Positions 28,363 through 38,077 are shown, numbered from the stretch's first letter. The stretch: DNA of 64,000 nt from Lunatibacter salilacus (GCF_009797935.1 NZ_VOLC01000008.1:1-64000); one strand, 5' to 3'. Translations and numbers: made by a program. Notes: generated by a model not told the origin, from the letters alone.

Positions 28363-30243
28363 TTAGTTTTTTCCAGATATTTTTACTTCGTCAATAAGAA
28401 AGATCCCCATCGATACCTTATCGTCTGCTCCTTTAAGTGGAGGCTCCGGATCCTCGTTGGGGGTTTTTCGGTTTGGTAAATCCCGGTAAGGGCCTGTGCG
28501 GAAAGACAAACGTTCCACTGATTTCACTCCTTCTGCCAAAGCAGCCTTGCCGACGAGTTTTTCGCCATTCAGGGAGAGACTAAAGTGACCAAAATAGGAT
28601 GCATTTACTTCAAGGGTAATGGTTTGCCAAGTTCCTTTTTTGTATGTGGAAAGGGTCTTTTCTACAGCGCCGTCTTGGGCGATCAAGTTGCCGTTTTCAT
28701 CAAATCGCAATCTAACCGGCCTATTTCCATATTGATCTACCACATCTACTTCCAGCATACCTGCATTTTCATTCGGGATAAACAACTTGAAGGCTATGGA
28801 TGATTCAGTACTTTCCTCAAAAATACGTATGGCTCGAGCATAGTCATAGGGGTCCTCATCTTTTAGTTCTAATGAGTTCCCTGCTTGTTTTGGACTTTCC
28901 ACAATTGTTATGGGTGCCCAAAGAGGAGCGTAAATGTTCCAATCCGGTACTGAACCTCCTTTTTCGAGCTTGTCAAAATTGTCATTTACAGGTCCTTGAA
29001 CCGAATGTTTTACGGGAGTTGGAACACGGCTAACCCACATATCTTCCTTATTCATGCTGTAGGTGAGCCACATGTCATCCCCGGGAGGAGTGCCGTTACC
29101 GGGTACTATTCCACGAACGTAACAAGGTCCAAAATCTTTCCATCGGCCAAAATATCTCCTCGGCGGAACCTCACCCTGTACTAAAACCATATCATCAAAA
29201 ATTACCCCGTCATCTCCCGTGACCGTTATCAATGGATAGCGGTATTCATCAAGGTCTATGGGGTTATAAACCAAGGCATAGCGGTCGTCCGGTGTTTGTT
29301 GACCCCAGACTTTACCGCCAGCCATGGTTAGGGTAGGAACTTTTATGGACTTGGAAAAGCTTTTATCGCCATCGGTGGATAGGGCGGCGTGAGACCTTTT
29401 CCAGAGTCCCACCATGTTTCCGTCTGTACGCTTATAGTATGAAAAGGCTGATCCGCCATATTCGTCACCATCATAAAACCCATCTAATCCCCGGTCTTCA
29501 TCCCTCCATTGCAAGGTGATCAACCGGTCCTGCAGCAGAGCAGCACAGGCATCTAAAAAGCCTTTATCTTGGGAGGAAGTATGAGAAGGATAGCTGGTGT
29601 TGGATTCGTCCCATTCAGTATGGGTGCTATACCGGATAAAATAGATAGGACCAAATGTGCCGTCCTTATATATTTCTCGGACCACCCTACCGATTCCCCC
29701 TTCGAGAAAGGGATCTTCGGCATGCGCATAGAAGGCTAAGGTAAGCAGTCGGCCATTTGGCGCCACGTAAAAACCCATACGCTGATGCATCATATATCCA
29801 GAATAGCCTTCCGGTACGTCAACTCCTTTCGGAGCCTCATAAGGTGGGAAGATTACGGTGGGTTTGGTCCAGTTTCTGCCATCGGAAGAGCTTAAAAGTA
29901 AGGTTTGTCCGGGAGCGATATGCTCGTCCACCGGATTGCTAAGGTATTGTTGGTAAAATTTCCCTTCCCAATAGGCCAAGCTGGAGGCATGGTTATAGGT
30001 CCAACCATGGTCATCTGCAAGTTCAGGTTTTGACCGGTTTACCCGAAGCGTTTGTCTGCTTTCCACCCCCACAGCATACCGCAGTCTCCCTTCATGCAAT
30101 GCCGGGTCTATCGTGACTCCCCCTACATACCTCACCGGTTCGTGAATGCTTCCCGTTTGCCCACTAACAAAAAACGGAAACCCGAAAGTTAATATCATAA
30201 ACAAACAGAAATACAAGTTCGAAGCCGGAAGAAAAGGTCTCAT
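28363..30243 (-). CDS. Secreted sialidase-like (BNR/Asp-box) protein with C-terminal lectin-like domain
   Basis: The protein has 626 residues and a signal peptide (about 1-29, ending FFVSGQ). Two Asp-box-like turns are visible, SSSDGRNW and LSTDGDKSF, with further blades implied by repeats such as APNGRLLTLAFY. The N-terminal 420 residues therefore look like a six-bladed sialidase-type propeller. Residues about 430-626 form a beta-sandwich (SIAFKLFIPNENAG, then KGTWQTITLEVNASYFG) like a concanavalin-type carbohydrate domain. I cannot confirm the sialidase catalytic Arg triad or Tyr/Glu, so true sialidase activity is uncertain. It lies 10 bases downstream of the NagX-like gene. Confidence 0.7.
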   Translation of the reverse strand: MRPFLPASNLYFCLFMILTFGFPFFVSGQTGSIHEPVRYVGGVTIDPALHEGRLRYAVGVESRQTLRVNRSKPELADDHGWTYNHASSLAYWEGKFYQQYLSNPVDEHIAPGQTLLLSSSDGRNWTKPTVIFPPYEAPKGVDVPEGYSGYMMHQRMGFYVAPNGRLLTLAFYAHAEDPFLEGGIGRVVREIYKDGTFGPIYFIRYSTHTEWDESNTSYPSHTSSQDKGFLDACAALLQDRLITLQWRDEDRGLDGFYDGDEYGGSAFSYYKRTDGNMVGLWKRSHAALSTDGDKSFSKSIKVPTLTMAGGKVWGQQTPDDRYALVYNPIDLDEYRYPLITVTGDDGVIFDDMVLVQGEVPPRRYFGRWKDFGPCYVRGIVPGNGTPPGDDMWLTYSMNKEDMWVSRVPTPVKHSVQGPVNDNFDKLEKGGSVPDWNIYAPLWAPITIVESPKQAGNSLELKDEDPYDYARAIRIFEESTESSIAFKLFIPNENAGMLEVDVVDQYGNRPVRLRFDENGNLIAQDGAVEKTLSTYKKGTWQTITLEVNASYFGHFSLSLNGEKLVGKAALAEGVKSVERLSFRTGPYRDLPNRKTPNEDPEPPLKGADDKVSMGIFLIDEVKISGKN

Positions 30244-30253
30244 GCGAATGCGG

Positions 30254-31348
30254 TTAGAGTTTGATAAAGATTTTTTTCCTGAATAGGATATAAGCAGGGA
30301 TAAAGTTTATTGCGACAAATAAGATGGCGTAGCACATACTCGCAAATTTTATAGAAAATCCAACCCCTGTCATTACTGCCAAAAACTGATTATTTAAGCC
30401 GCCAAGAATGCTGTCATTGTAGAAAATTATGGAAAGGATATCTGCCAATACGTAGACGGTTATGGCATTGGCACCGAATATGATGCCCACCGATGTGCCT
30501 TTTTGTTTGCCAAGGATATCTACTAGGAAATAAGTGGCTCCCAAAACGATAAATCCTGCACCTCCCGTAACCAAAGTAAAGGAACTGGTCCAGAGGTGTT
30601 TGTTGATAGGAAAGGTTAGGTTCCAAAGCAATCCTATCAAGATCAAAGGAACACCGATAGCCATCAGGTAGTTGGCTTTTTCGTTGGGAGTCTTGGGGCT
30701 GAGGAGGATTTGTCCAGCCAGCAAACCCAATATTCCTGTGACAATAGCTGGTAGGGTGCTGAAGAATCCTTCGGGATCCCAGGTTCCTTCCCACATTTTC
30801 CCGGGAAGTATATAGGTGTCCATCCAGGCGGCCAGGTTTACACCGGGTTCCAGCATAGGAGTACCCACCCCGGGAGTAGGGATTAAGGTCATGGCCAGCC
30901 AATAAGCGACAAGTATACCAATACCCAAAATCGCCTGCGTTTTCCACTTGGAGTTCAGAAATAAAAATGCACAGGCGAGGAAAACAATGGCAATACGTTG
31001 CAAGACACCTGCAATACGCATATCCGAAAAGTCGAAGTAGGGAATGAGATTTAAAAAGATGCCTACTACAAAAATTTTAATGGACCGTATAATTATTTTT
31101 TTGTACATGCCTCCTTTTGGAGCACCTGTCTGTAGCCGTTTGGTATAGGCAAACGCAATTGAAACCCCCACAATAAATAAAAAGAACGGGTAGATAAAGT
31201 CCGTGATGGTAATACCGTTCCATGAGGCGTGTAATAGTGGAGAATATACATGGTCCCAAGTTCCCGGGTAATTGACCAAAATCATAGCCGCAATGGTAAA
31301 CCCCCTCATGGCATCAAGAGAGATCAGGCGGGTATTTTGTACTGTCAT
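30254..31348 (-). CDS. NagX/HGSNAT-like membrane N-acetyltransferase (DUF5009)
   Basis: The protein has 364 residues from the ATG at 31348; an ATG at 31390 adds 14 residues and is possible. It opens TRLISLDAMRGFTIAAMILV, the family signature, with LLHASWNGITITDFIYPFFLF next, and has about ten membrane segments. Relatives include human heparan-alpha-glucosaminide N-acetyltransferase and bacterial NagX, which acetylate terminal glucosamine across a membrane. It is divergent from a GH20 hexosaminidase gene and followed by a sialidase-like gene, which supports a role in breaking down amino-sugar glycans. Confidence 0.87.
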   Translation of the reverse strand: MTVQNTRLISLDAMRGFTIAAMILVNYPGTWDHVYSPLLHASWNGITITDFIYPFFLFIVGVSIAFAYTKRLQTGAPKGGMYKKIIIRSIKIFVVGIFLNLIPYFDFSDMRIAGVLQRIAIVFLACAFLFLNSKWKTQAILGIGILVAYWLAMTLIPTPGVGTPMLEPGVNLAAWMDTYILPGKMWEGTWDPEGFFSTLPAIVTGILGLLAGQILLSPKTPNEKANYLMAIGVPLILIGLLWNLTFPINKHLWTSSFTLVTGGAGFIVLGATYFLVDILGKQKGTSVGIIFGANAITVYVLADILSIIFYNDSILGGLNNQFLAVMTGVGFSIKFASMCYAILFVAINFIPAYILFRKKIFIKL

Positions 31349-31425
31349 ATGTTTTTTTAAAGTGATGGATAGTCCCTTTATTACTGGCATGCGTATTATT
31401 AAGGCTATTAAACAAGACTGATTTT

Positions 31426-34020
31426 ATGCGTAAAATATATATAGGATTTCTGAGTGCCATAACTTTTATTTTTCACTCCGGATGTCAGCAAACTTCTTCG
31501 TGGGAAGACCAAATTGACGAAATTGATATTTCGTGGGAGTTAATCAGCAATTTTGTTGGAGAATTCGGACAGTTTGATGCGAAAATAACGTTTGAGAACA
31601 ATTCAGATAGAGATCTGGGGAATACCGGTTGGAAGCTTTTTTTCAATATGTCCCCCCGGCCCATCTTACCCTATTCGGAGGAGTCAATAGCCAAAATCAC
31701 CCATATCAATGGAGACTGGTATTCACTGACTCCAGGTTCCAGTTTTAAACTACCAAAAGGTGAATCAATAAGTATAACCTATAGAGGTTCTGAGGGAGTC
31801 ATCAAGGAGACAGATGCACCTATGGGTCTATATTTTGTCTTTAACGATGATCAAGGAGAAGAAGAGGAAATTCTTCCTTTTTCTAACTTTACTGTTATCC
31901 CCTTCACAAGGGAGGATCAGCTATTGAGAGGGGACATGGATCATGAGGTCCCGTCATCGCCTGCCAAATGGTATGAGGAATTCTCAGGCATGGAATTGGT
32001 GTCTGAAGATCAGCTTCATTTAATTGTTCCCACTCCTTTTGATATAATTAAAGGGGTAGGTACTTTTTCCCTTCAAGCAGAGACGGACATTCATTTTGAT
32101 AAGGGATTGGAGGCGGAGGCCAGTTATCTAAGCGATAAGTTACGAGAGATTTCCGGGGTTTCTTTTGATGCCAAGGAAGGCGTAAAGGCAGATGCAATCA
32201 TCCACCTAAGGCTCGGTTCCATTCAGGTGGGAGGCAAATCGACTGAAGCCTATGAGTTGGCGGTAAATGAAAATGGTATATCCATCGTAGGCGCAGATGC
32301 CGCTGGTGTGTTTTATGGAGTTCAAAGCCTGTTGGCATTGTTTGGACCAGTAGCCTACCTGAATCCAGTTCTGCCCTTAAAGATACCACATGTAAGAGTA
32401 AAAGATGCACCCAGGTTTCATTTCCGGAGCTTGCATTTAGATGTTAGCCGGAATTTCCAAAACAAGGAAACGATTCTTCGAATGCTCGATATGATGGCCC
32501 ATTATAAGCTTAACCATTTTTTGTTTTATACTACAGAGGATGAGGGATGGAGGTTGGAAATCGATGGACTTCCGGAGCTTACTAAAGTAGGAGCACAGCG
32601 TCAGCATGTGTCTGATATGAATGAGCCGGCATTGCACCCGGCATATGGTTCCGGGCCTTTTCCGTATATGGAGGGTAAAAATGGCAGTGGGTTTTATAGC
32701 CGGGAGGACTTTATAGAAATATTGACCTACGCCAAAAAAAGACACATTACCGTCATTCCCGAACTTAACTTTCCTGGGCATGCCCGGGCGGCAATCAGGT
32801 CCATGGAGGCTAGGTACGAAAAATACATGAAGGAAGGTGATGAGGAAGCGGCCAATGAATACCGCCTAATCGATCCTGATGATACATCTGTTTACCTTTC
32901 TGCCCAGGCCTTTAAAGACAACACGGTATCAGTAGCCAGAGAGTCAACATATCGCTTCTATGAAAAAGTGATGGACGAAATTGCAAAGATGTATCAAGAA
33001 GCAGGCTTGACACTTACCAAGATCCACGCCGGTGGTGACGAAGTACCAGAGGGAGCCTGGACGGCATCTCCCATGGCAGCCGAACTGCTTATGGAGCTAC
33101 CGGATATTGACGACCCTAAAAATTTACAGGCCTATTTTTTCCGGAAACTACTGAAAAGACTGGAGAAATTGAATGTGGAAGTGCATGTGTGGGAGGAGAT
33201 GGCCTTAAAGAAAACACCGGAAGGAGGTTATGTGCCCAATCCGGAATTTGTGGGGAAAAAAGTCGTACCTTATATATGGAACAACATGTTTGACTACCCG
33301 GATTTAGGCTATCAGTTGGCCAATGCGGGTTATGAGGTAGTTCTCTGTAACGTGTCAAATTTCTATTTCGATCTTGCCTATACGAATGATCCCAAAGAAC
33401 CCGGATTGTATTGGGCCGGGTTTGTCAACACCAAAAACGCCTGGACATTTGCTCCCTTCGACTGGTTTAAAACCACCTTTCGTACATCCATGGGGGAACA
33501 GATTGATACGGAAGAGGCCTCCAAAGACATGGTGCAGATCCGATCAGATGCCCGGAAAAACATCATCGGCGTGGAGGCACAGCTATGGAGCGAAACCATC
33601 AAAGGGCGTGAAATGGTCGAATATTATACCTTTCCAAAGATTATCGGCTTTGCCGAAAGCGGATGGGCAAGAGAAAGGACATGGGAAAACCAAACCGACC
33701 TGTCTTTAAGAAATTCACATATTCAGGAAGGCTGGAATACGTTTGCCAATACTATTGCCCAACGGGAATATCCCAAACTGGCCAAGTGGAATGAGGGATA
33801 TACATACCGAATTGCAGCACCTGGCGCCAAGATCGACAATGGACTTCTTTATGCGAACGTTGAGTTTCCCGGTTTGGAGATTCGGTATACTGTAGATGGG
33901 GCTGAACCAGATATTAATTCCCTCATTTATAAATCCCCTTTTTCCGTAGAAACAGTTGTAAAGCTCAAGGCATTTGACAAGAGCGGTAATTCAAGCAGCA
34001 CTGTCCAAGTGCGTCCATAG
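31426..34020 (+). CDS. GH20 beta-N-acetylhexosaminidase
   Basis: The protein has 864 residues. The N-terminal signal ends at a Gly-Cys (HSGCQQ), probably a lipoprotein although the lipobox is imperfect. An N-terminal chitobiase-type carbohydrate domain follows (about 30-160), then the GH20b domain (about 195-320). The TIM-barrel catalytic domain (about 330-740) carries the Asp538-Glu539 pair in HAGGDEVPEGAW, used in substrate-assisted catalysis. The C-terminus (about 790-864) is the small beta domain seen in chitobiases. It removes terminal GlcNAc or GalNAc from glycans at the cell surface or in the periplasm. It is divergent from the NagX-like gene. Confidence 0.93.
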   Translation: MRKIYIGFLSAITFIFHSGCQQTSSWEDQIDEIDISWELISNFVGEFGQFDAKITFENNSDRDLGNTGWKLFFNMSPRPILPYSEESIAKITHINGDWYSLTPGSSFKLPKGESISITYRGSEGVIKETDAPMGLYFVFNDDQGEEEEILPFSNFTVIPFTREDQLLRGDMDHEVPSSPAKWYEEFSGMELVSEDQLHLIVPTPFDIIKGVGTFSLQAETDIHFDKGLEAEASYLSDKLREISGVSFDAKEGVKADAIIHLRLGSIQVGGKSTEAYELAVNENGISIVGADAAGVFYGVQSLLALFGPVAYLNPVLPLKIPHVRVKDAPRFHFRSLHLDVSRNFQNKETILRMLDMMAHYKLNHFLFYTTEDEGWRLEIDGLPELTKVGAQRQHVSDMNEPALHPAYGSGPFPYMEGKNGSGFYSREDFIEILTYAKKRHITVIPELNFPGHARAAIRSMEARYEKYMKEGDEEAANEYRLIDPDDTSVYLSAQAFKDNTVSVARESTYRFYEKVMDEIAKMYQEAGLTLTKIHAGGDEVPEGAWTASPMAAELLMELPDIDDPKNLQAYFFRKLLKRLEKLNVEVHVWEEMALKKTPEGGYVPNPEFVGKKVVPYIWNNMFDYPDLGYQLANAGYEVVLCNVSNFYFDLAYTNDPKEPGLYWAGFVNTKNAWTFAPFDWFKTTFRTSMGEQIDTEEASKDMVQIRSDARKNIIGVEAQLWSETIKGREMVEYYTFPKIIGFAESGWARERTWENQTDLSLRNSHIQEGWNTFANTIAQREYPKLAKWNEGYTYRIAAPGAKIDNGLLYANVEFPGLEIRYTVDGAEPDINSLIYKSPFSVETVVKLKAFDKSGNSSSTVQVRP

Positions 34021-34554
34021 ACTTTCGTAATTTCAAAAAAATTACTGTCTAGCAATCGTTTGCAACGCCCAATGGAATAGTCTGCCTGAATATTTTTGGA
34101 TTGAAGTCATTTGGGGTGAACTAAAGGTAACCAAACAAAATAGACCGATCGATTCGTTAATTTCTACATTTTTTTCAGAATATTATTTTTGTTACTCGTT
34201 GTCTGAAATCCAAGATAGTCACCTAGGCAACACAAAGATAATGCAGTAACTATACATTAAGAATCCTTAATATCAAGCAGGTTTTATTAACAGTTATTTA
34301 ATTTCGGGGCGATTTTTAGGGTTAATGTTTAATTTTTCGTGAAGTTTTTGTTGCCGGATTTATAAGCTATTCATTTTCAAGGCGGAGGTAAACTTGCCGT
34401 TTCGCAAATTGAAGATTAATATACGTGATTTGCGCAGATTATATTTCACAAAAATAGGATATTCATAAAATCATTTGCGCACACCCAACGTCTAATTGGT
34501 AGGTAGAGGAGTTTGGATGTGTCGGTTTTAAATAGAATACTAAACATGTAGTTT
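34021..34554. other. AT-rich intergenic region before the ECF sigma gene
   Basis: No gene is seen in these 534 bases. A TATTTTTG at 34184-34191 fits the -7 consensus, but no TTTG sits at the right distance upstream. No clear terminator hairpin follows the GH20 gene. Confidence 0.5.
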
Positions 34555-35082
34555 ATGGAACAGCCTGACAAAAGTTTATTGGAAGATTTTCGAATGGGGG
34601 ATAATAAGGCCTTCGAAAAGATTTATCAGTATTACCGGGTACCGGTTATTCGGTTCAGTATATCCATTATCAAGGATGAACAGGAGGCGGAGAATATCTA
34701 TCATGAGGTATTTATGAAAATCCTGAAAAAGCGAAAGAACATCAAGCCTGAACTCAATTTCAATTCCTATGTGTTTACCTCTGTAAAAAATGAGATTTTT
34801 GACTACCTGAAAGCAATGAACAGGAACAATTCTCTCAAAGAGCGTTTTTGGGAAAAGTTGCAACACATGCAAAATGATTGTGACCAGGTAAAAGAAGACA
34901 ATCTCAACAAACTCGAGACGGTCATAAAATCCCTATCTCCTAAAAGAAGGCAGATTTTAGAGATGAATTATTTCGAGAAGAAGTCTTATAATGAGATTGC
35001 CGATATTCTGATGATTTCAAAAAACACCGTTAAAAATCAGTTGGTAAAAGCCAAGTTTATTATCAGGAAAGAAATGGAGTAA
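34555..35082 (+). CDS. ECF-type RNA polymerase sigma factor
   Basis: The protein has 175 residues. Region 2 is at about 20-60 (YYRVPVIRFSISIIKDEQEAENIYHEVF) and the region 4 helix-turn-helix at about 125-170 (LSPKRRQILEMNYFEKKSYNEIADILMISKNTVKNQL). These are given here only as the spans and end motifs. The length is normal for Bacteroidota ECF factors that control SusC/SusD loci. Such factors usually sit next to a FecR-type anti-sigma gene. None is present here: the next + strand gene is a ceramidase-family protein almost 600 bases on. It may steer the downstream cluster, but that is inference. Confidence 0.92.
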   Translation: MEQPDKSLLEDFRMGDNKAFEKIYQYYRVPVIRFSISIIKDEQEAENIYHEVFMKILKKRKNIKPELNFNSYVFTSVKNEIFDYLKAMNRNNSLKERFWEKLQHMQNDCDQVKEDNLNKLETVIKSLSPKRRQILEMNYFEKKSYNEIADILMISKNTVKNQLVKAKFIIRKEME

Positions 35083-35670
35083 AGGCATCTTGAAAGGAGT
35101 TTGAGTGAAAAAATATCTTGGATTAAACGGATTTTAGTAAGAGTTCCTTATTCCATTTTTTTATAATCTTGGGATATTTTATCGCGGCCTGTTTTTGGCA
35201 TCGTCCCTAGGTAAGCAGCAAAATTTAATCCCTCTATGGGAAAATGCTGGTTTTATTTTGCACGTATTGCAAAGCAAACTAACTTTTTACGGTACTGGAG
35301 ATCCATTACCCCACATTCTCTTTTTCCAATCAATCCAAAATGGCATTTAATTTAGATACAGGTTTTCTGAAAGATAATATTAGGATTCCATATTTAAATA
35401 GAAGCCAAAGATAAAATAAAGATTTATTTTTGAATGAATATCCAAATTCCGATATTGTTTTGACCAGCTTGGAATTTGGCAGCGGTTTGAAGGGTTCTAG
35501 TCCTATCAATAAATTTAATGATGATGCAAATTCAATTATTTATGAAGAACTTACAGAATAGTAGGGTAGGCATAAAGAATCCGGAGATTGATTATTATTG
35601 GATTTTTCGGGGCTCAATGGCTCCCTTATGCCGGTTTTTTACCTTTTGGACTACATTTATCCTCCCACCA
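35083..35670. other. Intergenic region between the sigma factor and the first ceramidase-family gene
   Basis: No convincing gene is seen. A TATTTTTG at 35425-35432 fits the -7 consensus but lacks a TTTG about 20 bases upstream. The next gene could start earlier, at an ATG at 35518, which would shorten this gap. Confidence 0.45.
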
Positions 35671-37185
35671 ATGATTCTTAATTCAGCGTCAGATCCAAAG
35701 AATATTAATCTGCTTTTAGGTTTTAAAAGCCTTCGCATCCTGTCATGCATTTACCTTTCTATTTTATGTCTTGGGTTTCCCCTACAAGCCCAATCTAAAC
35801 CATTTTTCGAAGATCAGGTTTTAAAGGCCGGAGCAGCAGACTCCAAAATCACCCCACCAATAGGAAGCATAATGGGGAATTCTTATGGAATAACAGTGTC
35901 TGAGGGAATCCATGACGATTTGTATGCCAAAACCATTGTTTTTGAAAAAGATGAAACCAAAGCCGTATTCATTGCTTTAGACCTAATCAGTTTACCCCAT
36001 CAGGTGGTTATGAGGACCAGGGAACTGATTTTCCAACGAACAGGAATACCTAGGGAAAATATTATCATGACCGCAACCCATGTTCATGCGGGTCCTCAGA
36101 TGAATCCATTATTTTGGGACGCAATTGGAGGTTTGCCCAAACAAAAAAGTGAAGAATACCTAAGCCGTTTGCCTGAAATGATTTTTGAAAGTGTAGGTAC
36201 GGCAATTCATCTACTTCAACCGGTCAGGGTTTCCATAGGCAAAACCAAGCAGATTTCGGTAAATTTTAACCGACGGTTTTTAATGAAAGACGGTAGTTTC
36301 AGAATGAACCCGGGAAGATTGAACCCAAATACAATACGACCTGCAGGGCCCGTAGATCCAGATCTTTCCATAGTACTGTTTGAGACCCTGGATGCTAAAC
36401 CCATGGCCATTCTGGTTAATTTTGCCCTTCATGTTGCAGTAGTAAGTGGAGATCGGTTCTCTGCGGATTTTCCCGGAAAAATTTCCGACCTGTTGAAGGA
36501 TGTTTATGGTGAGGATATGGTGAGTGTCTTCACCAATGGCACTTCTGGAAACATTAACCATATCAATGTCAATCTTAACAGTGCACTGGACGGCTACGAA
36601 GAGGCTGCGCGCATAGGAACCATTCTGGCGGCAGATGTAATGAAGACGTTGCCTACGCTTAGTCAAATACCGATACATGATCTTAAAGTCAGGACTGAAC
36701 CTGTGATTTTGCCAGTCGCATCTGCCTCTGAGGAGGAGTTGAAATGGGCTGAGGGTATCATTGACCTTTACGGCAGTTCCTCACCACCACCATTCAATGA
36801 TGTTGTAAAAGCCTGGCGAATTCTAGATGTGGCAAGCATGGCAGAAAGAGAAAGGATACCAACTACTACCGTGCCATTGGTCAGTGACGGATCTGCCCTG
36901 CAGAGCGAGGTTCAGGTCATTGCCTTTGGGGATGAACTGGCCTTGGTGGGCTTCCCCGGGGATGCGTTTGTGGAGCTTGGTTTGGGAATCAAATTAAATT
37001 CCCCATTTCCATTCACCATTGTGAATGAGCAATCTGCCAATGGCACCATCAGCTATGTTCCTAACAGTAAAGCTTTCCCAGAAAGCGGGTATGAAGTTAT
37101 CAGTACACGTTTTGAGCAAGGTGGCGGAGAAATATTGGTAGATACAACAATACGCATCTTAATGGAGCTTTATGGAGTGAAATAA
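35671..37185 (+). CDS. Secreted neutral/alkaline ceramidase-family protein (copy A)
   Basis: The protein has 504 residues from the ATG at 35671, which leaves a hydrophobic signal (RILSCIYLSILCLGFPLQAQ). An earlier ATG at 35518 would add 51 residues. The ceramidase N-terminal domain is recognised by KAGAADSKITPPIG, the metal-binding-like ATHVHAGPQ and FTNGTSGNINHIN. Known neutral ceramidases use the Ser of Gly-Asp-Val-Ser-Pro-Asn as nucleophile. Here the aligned position is Asn296 (GNINHI), so ceramide hydrolysis is doubtful. The C-terminal lid domain is short. Paralogues lie at 55484 and 57096. This is probably a secreted hydrolase or lyase on another substrate. Confidence 0.8.
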   Translation: MILNSASDPKNINLLLGFKSLRILSCIYLSILCLGFPLQAQSKPFFEDQVLKAGAADSKITPPIGSIMGNSYGITVSEGIHDDLYAKTIVFEKDETKAVFIALDLISLPHQVVMRTRELIFQRTGIPRENIIMTATHVHAGPQMNPLFWDAIGGLPKQKSEEYLSRLPEMIFESVGTAIHLLQPVRVSIGKTKQISVNFNRRFLMKDGSFRMNPGRLNPNTIRPAGPVDPDLSIVLFETLDAKPMAILVNFALHVAVVSGDRFSADFPGKISDLLKDVYGEDMVSVFTNGTSGNINHINVNLNSALDGYEEAARIGTILAADVMKTLPTLSQIPIHDLKVRTEPVILPVASASEEELKWAEGIIDLYGSSSPPPFNDVVKAWRILDVASMAERERIPTTTVPLVSDGSALQSEVQVIAFGDELALVGFPGDAFVELGLGIKLNSPFPFTIVNEQSANGTISYVPNSKAFPESGYEVISTRFEQGGGEILVDTTIRILMELYGVK

Positions 37186-37300
37186 TTTTTAGGTCAAATG
37201 TTTTACTCATTATGTTCGAGGCATTGCGAGGATCAGAAGGGATTTAATTAACATGAGCTGATTATAGCAGCCCTTCCTTTTGGTTTTTATTTCTTGATCG

Positions 37301-37581
37301 GAACCGATTTATACAGGAGTTTGTACTCCTTCCCTGGCTTCTATCATGACAGGCTGCTTTAGCGAGTGGGTATGTATTCCAATCCAAGGGATGGGTCGGT
37401 TTTGTCACCCATTTTCCCTTAAGGCATGTATCCAGATACAATTACCATAACTAAAGCGCTGAAGAAGGAAGGATATACAGCTGGAATTATAGGGAGGTAG
37501 CACTTGGGAGATCAGCATGAATTTTTTTCAAATGCAAACGGATTTGGCTATTATTTGCATTCCCTTTAGTGGATAAGATGC
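37301..37581 (+). pseudogene. Remnant of a sulfatase gene
   Basis: Frame by frame, this reads as a broken arylsulfatase. Frame 1 gives TGVCTPSLASIMTGCFS, the region of the sulfatase active-site Cys that becomes formylglycine (Cys-x-Pro-Ser-Arg, with Arg now Leu). After a frameshift near 37362 it continues RVGMYSNPRDGSVLSPIFP, a stop (37420-37422), and KALKKEGYTAGIIGR. A TAG (37498-37500) then stands where Trp is expected before HLGDQ, and a last shifted piece reads CIPFSG. Only about 90 codons remain of a normal 450-550. It lies between ceramidase-family copy A and SusC, so a sulfatase once belonged to this cluster. Confidence 0.85.
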
Positions 37582-38045
37582 GATGTGGCAGAATTGCAGG
37601 TATTTCCATGAATAAACAATGTCCTTCATATTTTTAAATCAACAATTTTACCAACTTAGATTCGCTGCTTCTTATAATCTCATTTCAAAAGCCTAGTTCA
37701 ATAGTACCAACAGGTAACAGTCTATCAACTGTCCGAAAACTGACGCTCAATCCAATAGAGGTAGTAAGGTATTGATTTAGATGTCTTAACAGACGTTTAT
37801 TTTTTAAATGATCTTTTTCGGGATGTCGCAGGGTGCCATGGTGCGAGCGAATAGATGATCTGATTGTAATAGTCCGGCAATTTGGGGAATTCCGAAAGAT
37901 AGTACTTGCCTTACGAATAAAAATATAGGAATAATAGCAATGGAATAGATAATTTTGAAATATATAATTAATTAACCACCAACCCCAAGATGGGTCAATT
38001 ATGAAAAAGAAAATCAATTAAAATGAACGTCAAACAGACAAAAAT
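37582..38045. other. Gene-free stretch between the sulfatase remnant and the terminator
   Basis: No gene with family support is seen on either strand. A 110-codon open frame on the minus strand (37685-38017) has no recognisable features. The stretch may be the eroded rest of the sulfatase gene, but I could not match it to sulfatase motifs. Confidence 0.4.
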
Positions 38046-38077
38046 GCCGGGGATAATTCCAGTTATCCCCGGCTTTT
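38046..38077 (+). terminator. Strong hairpin terminator ahead of susC
   Basis: An 11-bp perfect stem (GCCGGGGATAA with TTATCCCCGGC), a six-base loop and TTTT follow an AAAA tract, so it could work in both directions. No intact gene ends here. It may be the terminator of the lost sulfatase gene, or an attenuator in the susC leader if transcription starts upstream. It ends about 90 bases before the susC ATG. Confidence 0.85.

Noticed and set aside
28285-28479. Short open frame across the 98-bp repeat
   Set aside because: It runs through the repeat and into the 3' end of the sialidase-like gene on the other strand; no protein features.
34184-34191. Promoter at TATTTTTG in the gap before the sigma factor
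   Set aside because: No TTTG at 19-21 bases upstream, and such AT-rich words are expected by chance here.
37685-38017. 110-codon open frame on the minus strand
   Set aside because: No recognisable domain, no start context, and it lies in a decaying region; treated as chance.
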